64,000 nt of DNA from Miniphocaeibacter sp012841535 (GTDB taxonomy: Bacteria > Bacillota > Clostridia > Tissierellales > Peptoniphilaceae): the NCBI RefSeq assembly GCF_049274025.1, contig NZ_JBASRV010000012.1, one strand, 5' to 3'. Shown here piece by piece: positions 1 through 9,308 of the stretch. The notes beneath the pieces were generated by a model. That model was not told where the DNA came from, searched no databases, and was given only the letters and a program-made list of their open reading frames with translations. The number at the start of each line of letters is the position of its first letter. Positions within the stretch are counted from its first letter, which is position 1. The translations under genes and the position numbers were made by a program.

Positions 1-440
1 TATGCCAAATACCTACCTGCTTCAATAACACTATCTTTTTCTTTTGTTTTATAAATAATGTCCAAGACAATTTCATTTGAAGTATTAAGTAAATTATCTC
101 CAACAAGTATGGCTATATCCTCACCAAACTTCTTATGGACAGTTAGTTGACCTCTCCTATAGTCGTCATTATCCATAGAAGGTAAGTCATCATGAACTAA
201 GGAATAATTATGTATTAATTCCAAAGCTATTGCAAAATCATAAATATAGTCATCTTCTTTAGAGAATAGTTTTGCAAATTCAATAAGTAAAATTGGTCTT
301 AACCTTTTTCCCCCATTTATAATTGCATATTTAGAAGCTTTTGATAGTATATCATCATCTGTAAAAACTGTATTTAATTTTTCATTAATTATGTTTTGTT
401 TAATTTGTAAATCTGTTTTAAAATTATTTCTACTCTTCAT
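1..440 (-). CDS. ispA: Polyprenyl (farnesyl/geranylgeranyl) diphosphate synthase, N-terminal part
   Basis: This gene is cut by the left edge; about 146 N-terminal residues are present, starting at an ATG (438-440) inside the last codons of xseB. The visible protein has the GGKRLRP segment (residues 43-49) that binds isopentenyl diphosphate and the first Asp-rich motif, HDD followed by D90, then RRGQLT and the HKKFGE segment typical of trans-prenyl synthases. The enzyme condenses IPP with allylic diphosphates to make C15-C20 prenyl diphosphates for undecaprenyl and quinone synthesis. The second Asp-rich motif lies outside the window, so chain length cannot be judged. The xseA-xseB-ispA order is common in Bacillota and supports the call. 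The 11-nt overlap with xseB suggests translational coupling. Confidence 0.9.
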   Translation of the reverse strand, partial: MKSRNNFKTDLQIKQNIINEKLNTVFTDDDILSKASKYAIINGGKRLRPILLIEFAKLFSKEDDYIYDFAIALELIHNYSLVHDDLPSMDNDDYRRGQLTVHKKFGEDIAILVGDNLLNTSNEIVLDIIYKTKEKDSVIEAGRYLA

Positions 441-663
441 TTAAAAAATTCATCTCATCTATTTCTTCAATATTATTATTGGAAATTATTTTAATTTTAC
501 CTTCTTCTCTTTCTAAAATCTTAGATAATTTATTATGAAGTTTAATTCCTTCCTCGTATAATAAAACATTTTCTTCTAGGGAAATATCTCCATTTTCCAT
601 TTTTTCTAAAATTTCATTTAATCTTTCAATACCCTTTTCATATTCACTAAAATTATTACTCAA
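430..663 (-). CDS. xseB: Exodeoxyribonuclease VII small subunit
   Basis: This 77-residue acidic, helical protein matches the usual size and pattern of XseB (SNNFSEYEKGIERLNEI, then ENGDISLEEN and a YEEGIKL helix). XseB forms the helical corona around XseA in exonuclease VII, which degrades single-stranded DNA from both ends. It overlaps the end of xseA by 8 nt and the start of ispA by 11 nt, so the three are almost certainly co-transcribed and translationally coupled. Confidence 0.95.
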   Translation of the reverse strand: MSNNFSEYEKGIERLNEILEKMENGDISLEENVLLYEEGIKLHNKLSKILEREEGKIKIISNNNIEEIDEMNFLNEE

Positions 664-1993
664 ATTTATTCTCCTTACTTTCTATTAATGCATTTGCTTC
701 ACCATCATGAAAATAAATCTTAACATTGTCATTGACATTAATATTATTTATACTTCCTACAGGTTTATTATCTAAATATACCTTCGCATACCCATATTTT
801 AAGACTTTATTTGAATCATAGGTATCTAATTTAATTTTAAAACTATCTATTTTGAATTTTTCTTTAGAAAGTAAATTATTTATATTCATATTTAACAATT
901 TATTTAAAACTTGTAATTTTTCTTTTTCTTTTTGAATTCTATTAATTGGATTAAAATTTTTAATTTTTAAATAAATATTATCAATCTTATTCTTTTCAGA
1001 ACTAAAATAGTTCAAATTGTTTTTTTCAAGTCTTTCTTTTATATAGGTTAATTCTTTTTTTAGGTTAATAATCCTTTCTTTAGGATTATAGTAATTAATT
1101 TCCTTATAATAAAAATCTAAAAGTTTTTTTTCTTCAACAAAGTAATTATAAAAATACTTATTTAATAAATTAAATGATTCATTTAAATTGTTTTTTAAAT
1201 CTTCAATTTTAGGTGTTGCTAATTCAGCAGCTGCTGTTGGTGTTGCTGCTCTAAGATCTGCAACATAATCAGATAACATATTATCAATTTCATGACCGAC
1301 TGCAGATATTACTGGAGTTTTAGTGTTATAGATTTCATACAACAAACCTTCATCATTAAAACTATTTAAATCTTCAAAAGATCCTCCACCTCTACCAATA
1401 ATAATAGTATCTACAAGTTTAGACTCATCAAAAAATTTTAATCCCTCTATTAAATTTTCAGCAGCTTCATTTCCTTGAACTTTTGAAGGATAAATATAGA
1501 TATTAGCTATTGGAAACCTTCTTCTTATAGTATTTATAATATCCCTAACTGCTGCTCCTGTTGGAGATGTTATAACACCTATGGAATTAGGCATATTAGG
1601 AATGTTTACTTTATGGTCAGATGAAAACAAACCTTCTTTTGCTAGTTTGCTCTTTAAAATTTCAAATTGTTGATATATATCACCTATACCATCTGATACT
1701 ATTTCCTTAACTAATAATTGATAATAACTTCCATAATCATAAGTTGTTAATGAACCTCTCGCAATTACTTTCATTCCATCTTTTATAGATATGGTTTTTG
1801 CTAATTCCATATTTTTAAATATAATACATCTTAAGGATGCTGCTTCATCTTTTAAAACAAAATAAACATTACCTGATGATATCTTAAAATTAGAAACTTC
1901 ACCTTCAACGTGTAAATTTGCCAAAATTGGGTCACGTTTAACTAAAGAATTAATATATTTACTTAATTCCTTTATTTTTATAGCTTTTGTCAT
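656..1993 (-). CDS. xseA: Exodeoxyribonuclease VII large subunit
   Basis: This 445-residue protein is the catalytic subunit of exonuclease VII, a cytoplasmic nuclease for single-stranded DNA. Residues 1-100 form the OB-fold DNA-binding domain (HVEGEVSNFK). The catalytic core includes the ITSPTGAAVRDI segment, the GRGGGSFEDL glycine loop and GHEIDN...DLRAATPTAAAE, all hallmarks of the family. Residues from about 280 to 400 are Lys/Asn-rich and coiled-coil-like, matching the arm that binds XseB. The start ATG (1991-1993) overlaps the nusB stop by 4 nt. Length is normal. Confidence 0.96.
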   Translation of the reverse strand: MTKAIKIKELSKYINSLVKRDPILANLHVEGEVSNFKISSGNVYFVLKDEAASLRCIIFKNMELAKTISIKDGMKVIARGSLTTYDYGSYYQLLVKEIVSDGIGDIYQQFEILKSKLAKEGLFSSDHKVNIPNMPNSIGVITSPTGAAVRDIINTIRRRFPIANIYIYPSKVQGNEAAENLIEGLKFFDESKLVDTIIIGRGGGSFEDLNSFNDEGLLYEIYNTKTPVISAVGHEIDNMLSDYVADLRAATPTAAAELATPKIEDLKNNLNESFNLLNKYFYNYFVEEKKLLDFYYKEINYYNPKERIINLKKELTYIKERLEKNNLNYFSSEKNKIDNIYLKIKNFNPINRIQKEKEKLQVLNKLLNMNINNLLSKEKFKIDSFKIKLDTYDSNKVLKYGYAKVYLDNKPVGSINNINVNDNVKIYFHDGEANALIESKENKFE

Positions 1994-2397
1994 TCCATCA
2001 AACTCTTTCTTGATATTGATCCTAAGACCCCATTAATAAACCTATAAGCATCGTCTGAAGAAAATCTTTTTGCTATTTCTACTGCTTCATTAATAGCTAC
2101 CTTATTTGGTATATTTTCATTGAATAAAATTTCATTAGTTGCTACTCGCAAAATAGACTTATCAATACTGGATAATCTATTAAATTCCCAACCGATAAGA
2201 TTTTTTTCAATATGCTTATCTATTGTTTCTAAGTTCTCAAAAATTGATTTTATTGAACTATCTATAAATTCTTTTTCATTATTATTTATTTCAAAATTTT
2301 CACAAAATTTTTCAAAATTGTAATTATTATATTCATTATTTATTGTTGCTTGAAATATATACTTTACAACCCATTCTCTAGCTGATTTTCTACTCAA
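1990..2397 (-). CDS. nusB: Transcription antitermination factor NusB
   Basis: NusB binds the boxA RNA with ribosomal protein S10 and drives antitermination, mainly on rRNA operons. The all-helical protein starts SRKSAREWVVKYIFQ and has the RLSSIDKSILRVATNEI and VAINEAVEIAKRFSSDDAYRFINGVL segments typical of the family. I chose the TTG at 2397 because it sits 4 nt behind a strong GGAGG (2402-2406) and gives the usual MSRK N-terminus. An upstream in-frame TTG at 2412 would add five residues (MCGGI) but lies in the U-tract of a hairpin. The stop overlaps the xseA start by 4 nt. Confidence 0.92.
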   Translation of the reverse strand: MSRKSAREWVVKYIFQATINNEYNNYNFEKFCENFEINNNEKEFIDSSIKSIFENLETIDKHIEKNLIGWEFNRLSSIDKSILRVATNEILFNENIPNKVAINEAVEIAKRFSSDDAYRFINGVLGSISRKSLME

Positions 2398-2410
2398 AAT
2401 TCCTCCACAC

Positions 2411-2440
2411 AAAAATTCCCTCTTTCTATTTAAAAGAGGG
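2411..2440 (-). terminator. Hairpin with short U-tract between the Asp23 gene and nusB
   Basis: On the minus strand an 8-bp stem (CCCTCTTT / AAAGAGGG, loop of 7) lies 6 nt after the stop of the Asp23 gene and is followed by AATTTTTG. It looks like an intrinsic terminator or attenuator. The tail ends only a few bases before the nusB ribosome binding site, so it could also affect nusB translation. Confidence 0.65.
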
Positions 2441-2446
2441 TATTTT

Positions 2447-2791
2447 CTAATTATTATCTATTCCTACTACATTTATATTAACCTGACTAACACTTAGTCC
2501 TGTCATATTTTCAATATCGCTTTTAATTTTATTTTGAACTGCTTTTGTAGTCTCTGGTATTTTTGATTCAGAATCTAAAATCAAGTTTATACTAACAATA
2601 ACATAGTCCCTACCAACTTCTACCTCAGTAGCTTTCATAGCTCCTTTTTTAGAACTGGTAATTTTCTCACCCATAGAGCCAATTAATGCAGTAACACCTT
2701 CAACTTCTAAAGCAGAAGTGCCTGCAATTTTATTTATAATATCATTAGATATCTTTACAGAACCATTTTTAAATTTATTTTTATTAAGCAT
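2447..2791 (-). CDS. Asp23/Gls24 family envelope stress protein
   Basis: This small protein of about 114 residues has the Asp23/Gls24 pattern: an ISNDIINKIAGTSALEVEGV start, a central GRDYVIVSINLIL strand segment and a C-terminal INVVGID. Family members associate with the membrane surface and are linked to alkaline or envelope stress; a copy next to nusB is common in clostridia. The start at 2791 is preferred over an upstream in-frame codon at 2839 because it has a GGGGGTA ribosome binding site 6 nt upstream and removes a non-family extension of 16 residues. The exact function is not known from sequence. Confidence 0.88.
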   Translation of the reverse strand: MLNKNKFKNGSVKISNDIINKIAGTSALEVEGVTALIGSMGEKITSSKKGAMKATEVEVGRDYVIVSINLILDSESKIPETTKAVQNKIKSDIENMTGLSVSQVNINVVGIDNN

Positions 2792-2854
2792 AACGTACCC
2801 CCGTTGTATAATTTTAACAAATAACATGTATATTTTCAAATAAACGAATAATTA

Positions 2855-3979
2855 TTAATTAAATATTGCATCTACGAAATTATCAGAATCAAATTCCATT
2901 AAATTATCTATTTGTTCTCCAACACCTATTAATTTTACAGGTAATCCAAGTTCTATTTCTAAAGGAAATACAACTCCTCCCTTTGCAGTTCCATCTAATT
3001 TAGTGATTACTACACCTGTTAAATCTGCAACTTCTTTAAATTCTTTTGCTTGAAAAATTGCATTTTGACCTGTTGTACCATCTACTACTAATAATGTTTC
3101 TTTCTTTGCCTCTGGATATTCTCTTTCAACAACACGATGTATTTTATTAAGCTCGTTCATTAAATTCTTTTTATTGTGTAATCTACCTGCAGTATCACAA
3201 ATTAATACATCTACATTTTTAGATTTAGCAGAAGCTATTCCATCAAAAACTACAGATGCAGGGTCTGCTCCTTCTTTATGGGAGATAATATCTACTTCAG
3301 CTCTATTTGCCCATTCTGTTAATTGTTCAATTGCTGCCGCCCTAAAAGTATCAGCTGCAACTAACATTACTTTTTTATCTTGTTGCTTTAATTTTGCTGC
3401 CATTTTACCAATTGTTGTAGTCTTCCCTACTCCATTTACACCGACTACCAATATAATTGTTGGACTTTTTGAAGTGTCAAGATCATTATTTGGCACTGCT
3501 TCAGCTAGTTTTTGCTTCATAATAGAAATTAAAAGACTTTTTACTTCCTTTGGATCTTTTATTCTTTCAAGTTTTACCCTTTCTGTTAATTCATCTATTA
3601 TTTGCATAGTAGAATCAACTCCAACATCTGCTGAAATTAAAGTATCCTCTATTTCTTCAAATAATTCCTCATCTACTTTTTGATAGCTTGCTAAAATTGT
3701 ATCTATTTTATTGGAAATATTATCACGAGTTTTTGTTAATCCCTTTTTTAACCTGTTAAAAAAACTTTCCTTTTCTTCAGTAACTATTTCTTCTTGATTT
3801 ACTTCCTCTACTACTTCAACTGTTTCCTCTACGATTTTTTCTGTTTCCTTTTCGGAAGATTTATTTAAATCTTCCTCTTCTAAGCCACTTTTTTCTTCCT
3901 CTTGTTTCTCCAGTTCTTCCTTTTCTTCTATTTCTTCATTGTCTTTATTCTTAAATTTATCAAAAAAATTTTTAAACAT
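2855..3979 (-). CDS. ftsY: Signal recognition particle receptor FtsY
   Basis: FtsY is the membrane-associated GTPase that docks SRP-ribosome complexes at SecYEG. The NG domain carries the P-loop GVNGVGKTT at residues 180-188, DTFRAAA, DTAGR and TKLDGTAKGG. The N-terminal 75 residues are an unusually Glu-rich acidic region (an A domain) ending in ESFFNRLKKGL, the amphipathic membrane-targeting helix. The gene lies 8 nt behind smc, so smc-ftsY are co-transcribed, the conserved Bacillota order. Confidence 0.97.
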   Translation of the reverse strand: MFKNFFDKFKNKDNEEIEEKEELEKQEEEKSGLEEEDLNKSSEKETEKIVEETVEVVEEVNQEEIVTEEKESFFNRLKKGLTKTRDNISNKIDTILASYQKVDEELFEEIEDTLISADVGVDSTMQIIDELTERVKLERIKDPKEVKSLLISIMKQKLAEAVPNNDLDTSKSPTIILVVGVNGVGKTTTIGKMAAKLKQQDKKVMLVAADTFRAAAIEQLTEWANRAEVDIISHKEGADPASVVFDGIASAKSKNVDVLICDTAGRLHNKKNLMNELNKIHRVVEREYPEAKKETLLVVDGTTGQNAIFQAKEFKEVADLTGVVITKLDGTAKGGVVFPLEIELGLPVKLIGVGEQIDNLMEFDSDNFVDAIFN

Positions 3980-3987
3980 AATTCCTC

Positions 3988-6900
3988 CTATTCAATTTCT
4001 AAGGATATAACTTTACTTACTCCCTCTTCTTCCATACTTACACCATAAAGAATATCTGCAATTTCCATTGTTGTCTTTCTATGAGAAATCATAATAAATT
4101 GAGTAGTATCTGTAAATGATTTTAAATATTTAGTATATCTTGAAATATTCGCTTCATCTAAGGCTGCATCAATTTCGTCTAGTATACAAAATGGTGATGG
4201 GCTTGTTTCAAAAATAGCGAATAATAAGGCCACTGCTGTTAATGCTCTTTCTCCCCCTGATAACAGGGACAAGTTTTGTAATTTTTTTCCAGGTGGTTCA
4301 GCTACTATATCTATACCACCATTTAAAACATCATTGTCCTGTATTTCTAAACTTGCATGTCCTCCATCAAAAAGAATATGGAAAATCTCATTAAATTTAG
4401 TATTAATCACATTAAAACTCTTGGCAAACATTTTTTTCATATCAATATCTAAAGTTTTAATAATACTTTCAATATCGTCTTTTGAATTTAATAAGTCATC
4501 TTTTTGAGCAGATAAAAACTCCACTTCCTCATTTATAGTTTTATATTCTTCAATAGAATCTGTACTAAAATAACCTAAATTTTTTAATTTAGATTTTAGT
4601 TTTTTCAAATCACTTTTACTTCTATTATCTATATTGTATACTAAGGTAAACTTTTCTAAAAATACATTATACTCTTCGTATATATTAGATAAAATTTTAT
4701 TTTTACTACTTGTAAGATTCTCTATTTTATTATTAATTATTTCTAAATTATACTCTAATTTTGAAGATATGTTTTTTATATCATTTACTTCATCTTTCTT
4801 TTCTAAAAATAACTTTAAATTGGTTTCATAGTTATATTTTTCAGTAGGAATAACTTCTTTTAATAAACTTGCCTTACCGTTAATTTCCTCTAAATTATAC
4901 CTATCTACCTTTAATTTTTCTTCTCTGGTTTTTAAATTATTAATAAGTTCTAGTATAGTATTTGAAATAGTTTTAATTCTAATATTTGTATCTTCAATTT
5001 CGTTTTTAAATTCATTTCTATTGTTATCATTAATACCTAAATCTCTTTTAAAAGATTCCAGTTTAGAATTTTCCTTTATTATTTCAAGGTCTAAAAAATT
5101 AATCTTAGAAGTTATTTGACTTCTTCTTTCTCTAACATTATTATAAGAAATCTTAATTTTATCTAATTTCTCTTTTATTTCATCTACATTTCCAATATCT
5201 TTAGTTTCTAAAGACTTTAAATAAAATTCATTAATCGATTTTTCAATTTCATTATAAGAATTTTCTTTAATATATATTTGAGTATTAATTTCCTCTATTT
5301 TCTTTTCTTTTAAGTTTTTATTTTTTTTAAGAATTTCTAAATCTTTATTTTTTTCATTAAATAAATTTTTATTATAAATTATTTTATTTTGTAAATCACT
5401 TATTTCATTTTCTAGTTTATTGTATTTTTGTTTTAAATCCTCTAATTTATCCTTAATAGAGTCTAAATTCTTTTTCCTATTTATTATGTTTATGGTTTTC
5501 TTGTTATTTGAATATCCACCTATTACAGAACCCCATGAATTAAAAATATCCCCATCCAGAGAAACAACCCTAAACTGTTTGTATTTTTTACTAATTATAA
5601 TTGCATCATCAATATTTGAGACTAGAATAGTCCTACCTAAAAAGTAGTTAATTAGTGATTTATACTTTTCATCACATTCAATAATTTCAGATGCAATAGA
5701 TAATATTCTATTATCATTAAAGTTAGGTATAGGATTTCTTCCTTTAATTTTATTTAAGGGTAAAAATGTTAATCGCCCAATTTTTTCTCTTTTTAAAAAA
5801 TCTATTAATTCCTTTGCATCATTTTCATTATTTACAACAAGATTTTGTAATGTTCCAGCTAAAACATTATTAATTGCTACAGAATATTTCTCCTCTACAT
5901 TTATTAATTCTGCTAACGTTCCTAAGGGCAGTGTATTCAAATTAGAAGATTTGATTTTTTTAAAAAAAGTACTTACCTGTCTATTATATCCTTCATAATT
6001 TTCTATTATGTTTTTATAAAAAGAAAATTCCCTATTTAAATCTTTAATTTGAATAGAAATATCCGTTTTATTATTATTTTTATTTTGAATATTATTCTTT
6101 AAAATATTAATTTCTTTTTCTAAATCAGCTATAATACTATTTAAATCATCAATAATCTTATAATCATCTTTTAGTTCAATTTCTTTATGATTAATATTAT
6201 TTTTTAATTCTTCTATATCTTTAAGTAGTTTATCCCTTATAACTTCATCGTTTTTTATTTTTTCCCTATTAGAATTTTCAATGTTTTCCTCTGTTCTTTG
6301 TTCTACTTCTATGTTTTTTAATTTCTCTATATAATTTTCTTTTTCTTCTTCTAGTATTTTTAAAGACTCTTCATTTTTTTGTAGTTCTTTTGAAAAAATA
6401 TTTTTTTCTTTATTGTATTTATCTATATTTTTAGAAGTTTCTTCAATGTTTTTTTCAATTACTTGTCTTTCTTCTATATTTTCTTCAATTTTGATTTTTA
6501 ATCTATTGTTTTTTTCCTGTAGATATTTTTCTTCCTCTTTTAATCTAATTATTTCTGAATCTTCATATTTGATTTTTTCTTCATTTAACTTAACTTCTAA
6601 ATTTAAATTATTTATTTCTTTCTCTAAATTACTATACTCGTTTTGTAAACTTTCATATTTTTCTTTTAATATATCTACTTTTTCTTCTAAGGAAGTAATT
6701 TCAGTATTTAAGAGATTAATTTTATTTCTATTTTTACTAATATCATCATTTAACGATGATGTTTCTTCTAAATTTCTTAATATTTCTCTTTCATTCTTTT
6801 CAATTTCTAATTTATTAAAATATAAATCCAATATCTTTATTTCATTTGTTAATTGTAATCCAATTGTTGCTCTATCTGATTGTTCTTTTAGGTAATCTCT

Positions 6901-7503
6901 TTGCTCTATTTTCTGAGTTAAAATATCCTCTATTCTCCCTAAATTAGAGATGGTTTTTTCAAGTTTTTTTAAAGACTCTTCTTTTTTATATTTATATTTA
7001 GATATGCCAGAAGCTTCTTCAAAAATAAATCTTCTATCTTCACTTTTAGAAGATAGAATTTCATCAATTCTTCCTTGTCCGATAATCGAATACCCTTCCT
7101 TGCCTATACCTGTATCCATAAATATTTCTCGAATATCCTTTAAGCGACAAGATTTTTTATTTATATAGTACTCAGATTCTCCCGTCCTAAAAACTCTTCT
7201 AGTAATGTTTACTTCACCATATTCAACTGGTATCCATTTTTCAGCATTATCAAAATTTAAAGAAACTTGAGCAAAATTTAAAGGCTTATACTTATTTGTT
7301 CCTGAAAAAATTACATCTTCCATTTTAGTTCCTCGTAAGGACTTAACGCTTTGTTCACCTAAAACCCACCTAATCGCATCTGATATATTCGATTTTCCAC
7401 TGCCATTAGGTCCAACTATTGCACAAATAGGTTTATTAAATTGTAATTTAATTTTATCCTTAAAAGATTTAAATCCCTGAATTTCAATTGATTGTAATTT
7501 CAA
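3988..7503 (-). CDS. smc: Chromosome segregation protein SMC
   Basis: This 1171-residue SMC ATPase condenses and segregates chromosomes together with ScpA and ScpB. The N-terminal head has the Walker A GPNGSGKSN (residues 31-39). Two long coiled coils rich in Lys, Glu, Ile and Asn flank a hinge at roughly residues 500-640 (NTLPLGTLAELI...VSLDGDIFNSWGSVIGG). The C-terminal head has the signature LSGGERALTA and Walker B CILDEIDAALDEAN. It is full length and intact. It sits between the radical SAM gene (4 nt) and ftsY (8 nt), in the rnc-smc-ftsY order typical of the phylum. Confidence 0.98.
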   Translation of the reverse strand: MKLQSIEIQGFKSFKDKIKLQFNKPICAIVGPNGSGKSNISDAIRWVLGEQSVKSLRGTKMEDVIFSGTNKYKPLNFAQVSLNFDNAEKWIPVEYGEVNITRRVFRTGESEYYINKKSCRLKDIREIFMDTGIGKEGYSIIGQGRIDEILSSKSEDRRFIFEEASGISKYKYKKEESLKKLEKTISNLGRIEDILTQKIEQRDYLKEQSDRATIGLQLTNEIKILDLYFNKLEIEKNEREILRNLEETSSLNDDISKNRNKINLLNTEITSLEEKVDILKEKYESLQNEYSNLEKEINNLNLEVKLNEEKIKYEDSEIIRLKEEEKYLQEKNNRLKIKIEENIEERQVIEKNIEETSKNIDKYNKEKNIFSKELQKNEESLKILEEEKENYIEKLKNIEVEQRTEENIENSNREKIKNDEVIRDKLLKDIEELKNNINHKEIELKDDYKIIDDLNSIIADLEKEINILKNNIQNKNNNKTDISIQIKDLNREFSFYKNIIENYEGYNRQVSTFFKKIKSSNLNTLPLGTLAELINVEEKYSVAINNVLAGTLQNLVVNNENDAKELIDFLKREKIGRLTFLPLNKIKGRNPIPNFNDNRILSIASEIIECDEKYKSLINYFLGRTILVSNIDDAIIISKKYKQFRVVSLDGDIFNSWGSVIGGYSNNKKTINIINRKKNLDSIKDKLEDLKQKYNKLENEISDLQNKIIYNKNLFNEKNKDLEILKKNKNLKEKKIEEINTQIYIKENSYNEIEKSINEFYLKSLETKDIGNVDEIKEKLDKIKISYNNVRERRSQITSKINFLDLEIIKENSKLESFKRDLGINDNNRNEFKNEIEDTNIRIKTISNTILELINNLKTREEKLKVDRYNLEEINGKASLLKEVIPTEKYNYETNLKLFLEKKDEVNDIKNISSKLEYNLEIINNKIENLTSSKNKILSNIYEEYNVFLEKFTLVYNIDNRSKSDLKKLKSKLKNLGYFSTDSIEEYKTINEEVEFLSAQKDDLLNSKDDIESIIKTLDIDMKKMFAKSFNVINTKFNEIFHILFDGGHASLEIQDNDVLNGGIDIVAEPPGKKLQNLSLLSGGERALTAVALLFAIFETSPSPFCILDEIDAALDEANISRYTKYLKSFTDTTQFIMISHRKTTMEIADILYGVSMEEEGVSKVISLEIE

Positions 7504-7507
7504 ATAG

Positions 7508-8584
7508 TTACACCTCTAAGTTCCGTAAGTATTCTCTATAGTAATTATAAATATCTATCTTGATTTTCTCAATATTTGATTTAATTATAACCTTACTATT
7601 ATCTTCTTTTGTTCCAATAAATTTAATTTTATTTATATTAAATTCACTAGAATAATATTTTTTATTTATTCCCTTATTTCCTACTAAGTATGAAATATTT
7701 TTATTATTTGCTATTATTGATATTTCTTCACCGTTTTCAAATAAACTCAATTCTTTTGACGACATTTCTTTAAATATTTCTTGTAACAGAAGTTGACGAA
7801 ATGCAGCATGGAAAGGACCTGCTACAACATCCTTACCTTCATTAATATTATCTGTTGGCTGTAAACCTATCCTAATAACATCTATACTATTTAAAGAATA
7901 CATAATATAAATCGGTTTTATTATGTTAATTGCTTCATCAATTGTTAAGGGCTTATAAATCCCCTTTAAAAATAAATCTTCCAATTTAGTATCTTTTATA
8001 ACTAAAGTAGGATAAATTCTTACAAATTTAGGTCCTATTTCTACAAATCTCTTTGCAGTCCTTAATGATTTTTCATAATTATCTTTATACAAACCTATCA
8101 TTTGCTGAAGTCCTAATTCAAAGCCATATTCTTTTATTTTTTCCGATGCTTTAAATACTGTATGAGAGTTATGACCTCGATTATTATAGTATAGGACATC
8201 ATCGTCTAAAGATTGAACTCCTAACTCTATTGTTTTTACATTATAATATTTTAAAATCTCTAGTATGCTATCGTTAATATAATCTGGCCTAGTTGATAAT
8301 CTAATAGAATTAACTAAATTTTTATCTATAAAAAAATTAGCTAATTTTAAATACTCTATCATTACATCTTCACTTAAACCTGTAAAGCTACCACCGTAAA
8401 AAGCAATTTGAGTTTCTTGATTTTTATTCGAAAAAAAAGTTAGGTATTCTTCAATATCTAACCTTGTTTTTATTAAATCATCAGCATAATTTTTATTAGT
8501 TATTTTTCTCTGGTTACAAAAAATACAATCATTTGGACAACCATAATGTGGTACAAATACCGGTATAATATTTAATTTACTCAA
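7508..8584 (-). CDS. Elp3-like radical SAM protein without an acetyltransferase domain
   Basis: This 358-residue protein belongs to the radical SAM family related to Elp3 (COG1243). The [4Fe-4S] motif is C16-x3-C20-x2-C23 in HYGCPNDCIFCNQ. FYGGSFTGL, LSTRPDYI, ELGVQSLDD and RIYPTLVI match the conserved core of that group. Eukaryotic and archaeal Elp3 add a C-terminal GNAT domain for tRNA wobble-uridine modification; this protein is too short to have one, so acetyltransferase activity is not expected and the substrate is unknown. It overlaps rnc by 8 nt. Short Elp3-like genes near rnc-smc occur in other clostridia, which suggests an RNA-related role, but that is inference. Confidence 0.85.
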   Translation of the reverse strand: MSKLNIIPVFVPHYGCPNDCIFCNQRKITNKNYADDLIKTRLDIEEYLTFFSNKNQETQIAFYGGSFTGLSEDVMIEYLKLANFFIDKNLVNSIRLSTRPDYINDSILEILKYYNVKTIELGVQSLDDDVLYYNNRGHNSHTVFKASEKIKEYGFELGLQQMIGLYKDNYEKSLRTAKRFVEIGPKFVRIYPTLVIKDTKLEDLFLKGIYKPLTIDEAINIIKPIYIMYSLNSIDVIRIGLQPTDNINEGKDVVAGPFHAAFRQLLLQEIFKEMSSKELSLFENGEEISIIANNKNISYLVGNKGINKKYYSSEFNINKIKFIGTKEDNSKVIIKSNIEKIKIDIYNYYREYLRNLEV

Positions 8585-9302
8585 TTTTAATACCTAATCT
8601 CTCTATAGAATTTTTCGCAGCCTTCTGTTCGGCAATCTTTTTGTTTTTCCCTCTCCCCTGCTCTAAGACAATATCGTTGTACATGGCAGTAACAAAAAAT
8701 ACTTTTGCATGATCTGGACCAATTGATTTGTCCAATCGATATTTAACTTTACTCTTATATTTAATTTGTACATAGTTTTGTAAAATTGCTTTATAATTAT
8801 AGTTATTCTTGTTAATTTTTAAATAATCATCAAAAATATTAATATGTTTTTTTGTAATTAAATCATATACGGTACTATATGAATTTGAATCCAAGTAAAT
8901 TGCTGCAAATAAAGCTTCAAATGTATCGGATAAAATAGAATTTCTCTGTCTTCCTCCAGATTTTTCCTCTCCTTTTCCCAATACTAAATATTTGCCTAGA
9001 TTAAAATATTTAGCTGCATTTGAAAAACTTTCTTCACAAACTACTTCGCTTTTTAATTTTGTTAATTCACCTTCATCAATATCGTTGTATTTTCTATAAA
9101 AATATTCGCTAAAAACCAATCCTAAAATAGAATCACCTAAGAATTCCATTCTTTCATTTGATTTATAATTTGAATCCTCTTGTTCATTTACTTTTGATAT
9201 ATGATGAAAAGCAGAATCTAATATTTCCAAATTATTAAATTCATATAATATTTCTTTTTCTAATTGTTTTAATAACTTAATTCTACTATTACTGAGTTTC
9301 AA
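8577..9302 (-). CDS. rnc: Ribonuclease III
   Basis: RNase III cleaves double-stranded RNA in rRNA processing and mRNA decay. The endonuclease domain (residues 1-150) has the signature ERMEFLGDS with E53 and D57, and SDTFEALFAAIYLD with D126 and E129, so all four metal-binding acidic residues are present. Residues 165-240 form the double-stranded RNA-binding domain, ending KKIAEQKAAKNSIERL. Normal length at 241 residues. It lies 6 nt after acpP and overlaps the Elp3-like gene by 8 nt, part of the plsX-acpP-rnc-smc unit. Confidence 0.97.
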   Translation of the reverse strand: MKLSNSRIKLLKQLEKEILYEFNNLEILDSAFHHISKVNEQEDSNYKSNERMEFLGDSILGLVFSEYFYRKYNDIDEGELTKLKSEVVCEESFSNAAKYFNLGKYLVLGKGEEKSGGRQRNSILSDTFEALFAAIYLDSNSYSTVYDLITKKHINIFDDYLKINKNNYNYKAILQNYVQIKYKSKVKYRLDKSIGPDHAKVFFVTAMYNDIVLEQGRGKNKKIAEQKAAKNSIERLGIKIE

Positions 9303-9308
9303 AATATC

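Noticed and set aside
3174..3683. Open reading frame of 169 codons on the plus strand
   Set aside because: It lies entirely opposite the conserved NG domain of ftsY, has no ribosome binding site and no recognisable protein; it is an antisense shadow.
6413..6895. Plus-strand frame of 160 codons rich in Phe, Ser and Leu
   Set aside because: It is the antisense of the Lys/Glu-rich coiled coil of smc, which always yields hydrophobic-looking shadows.
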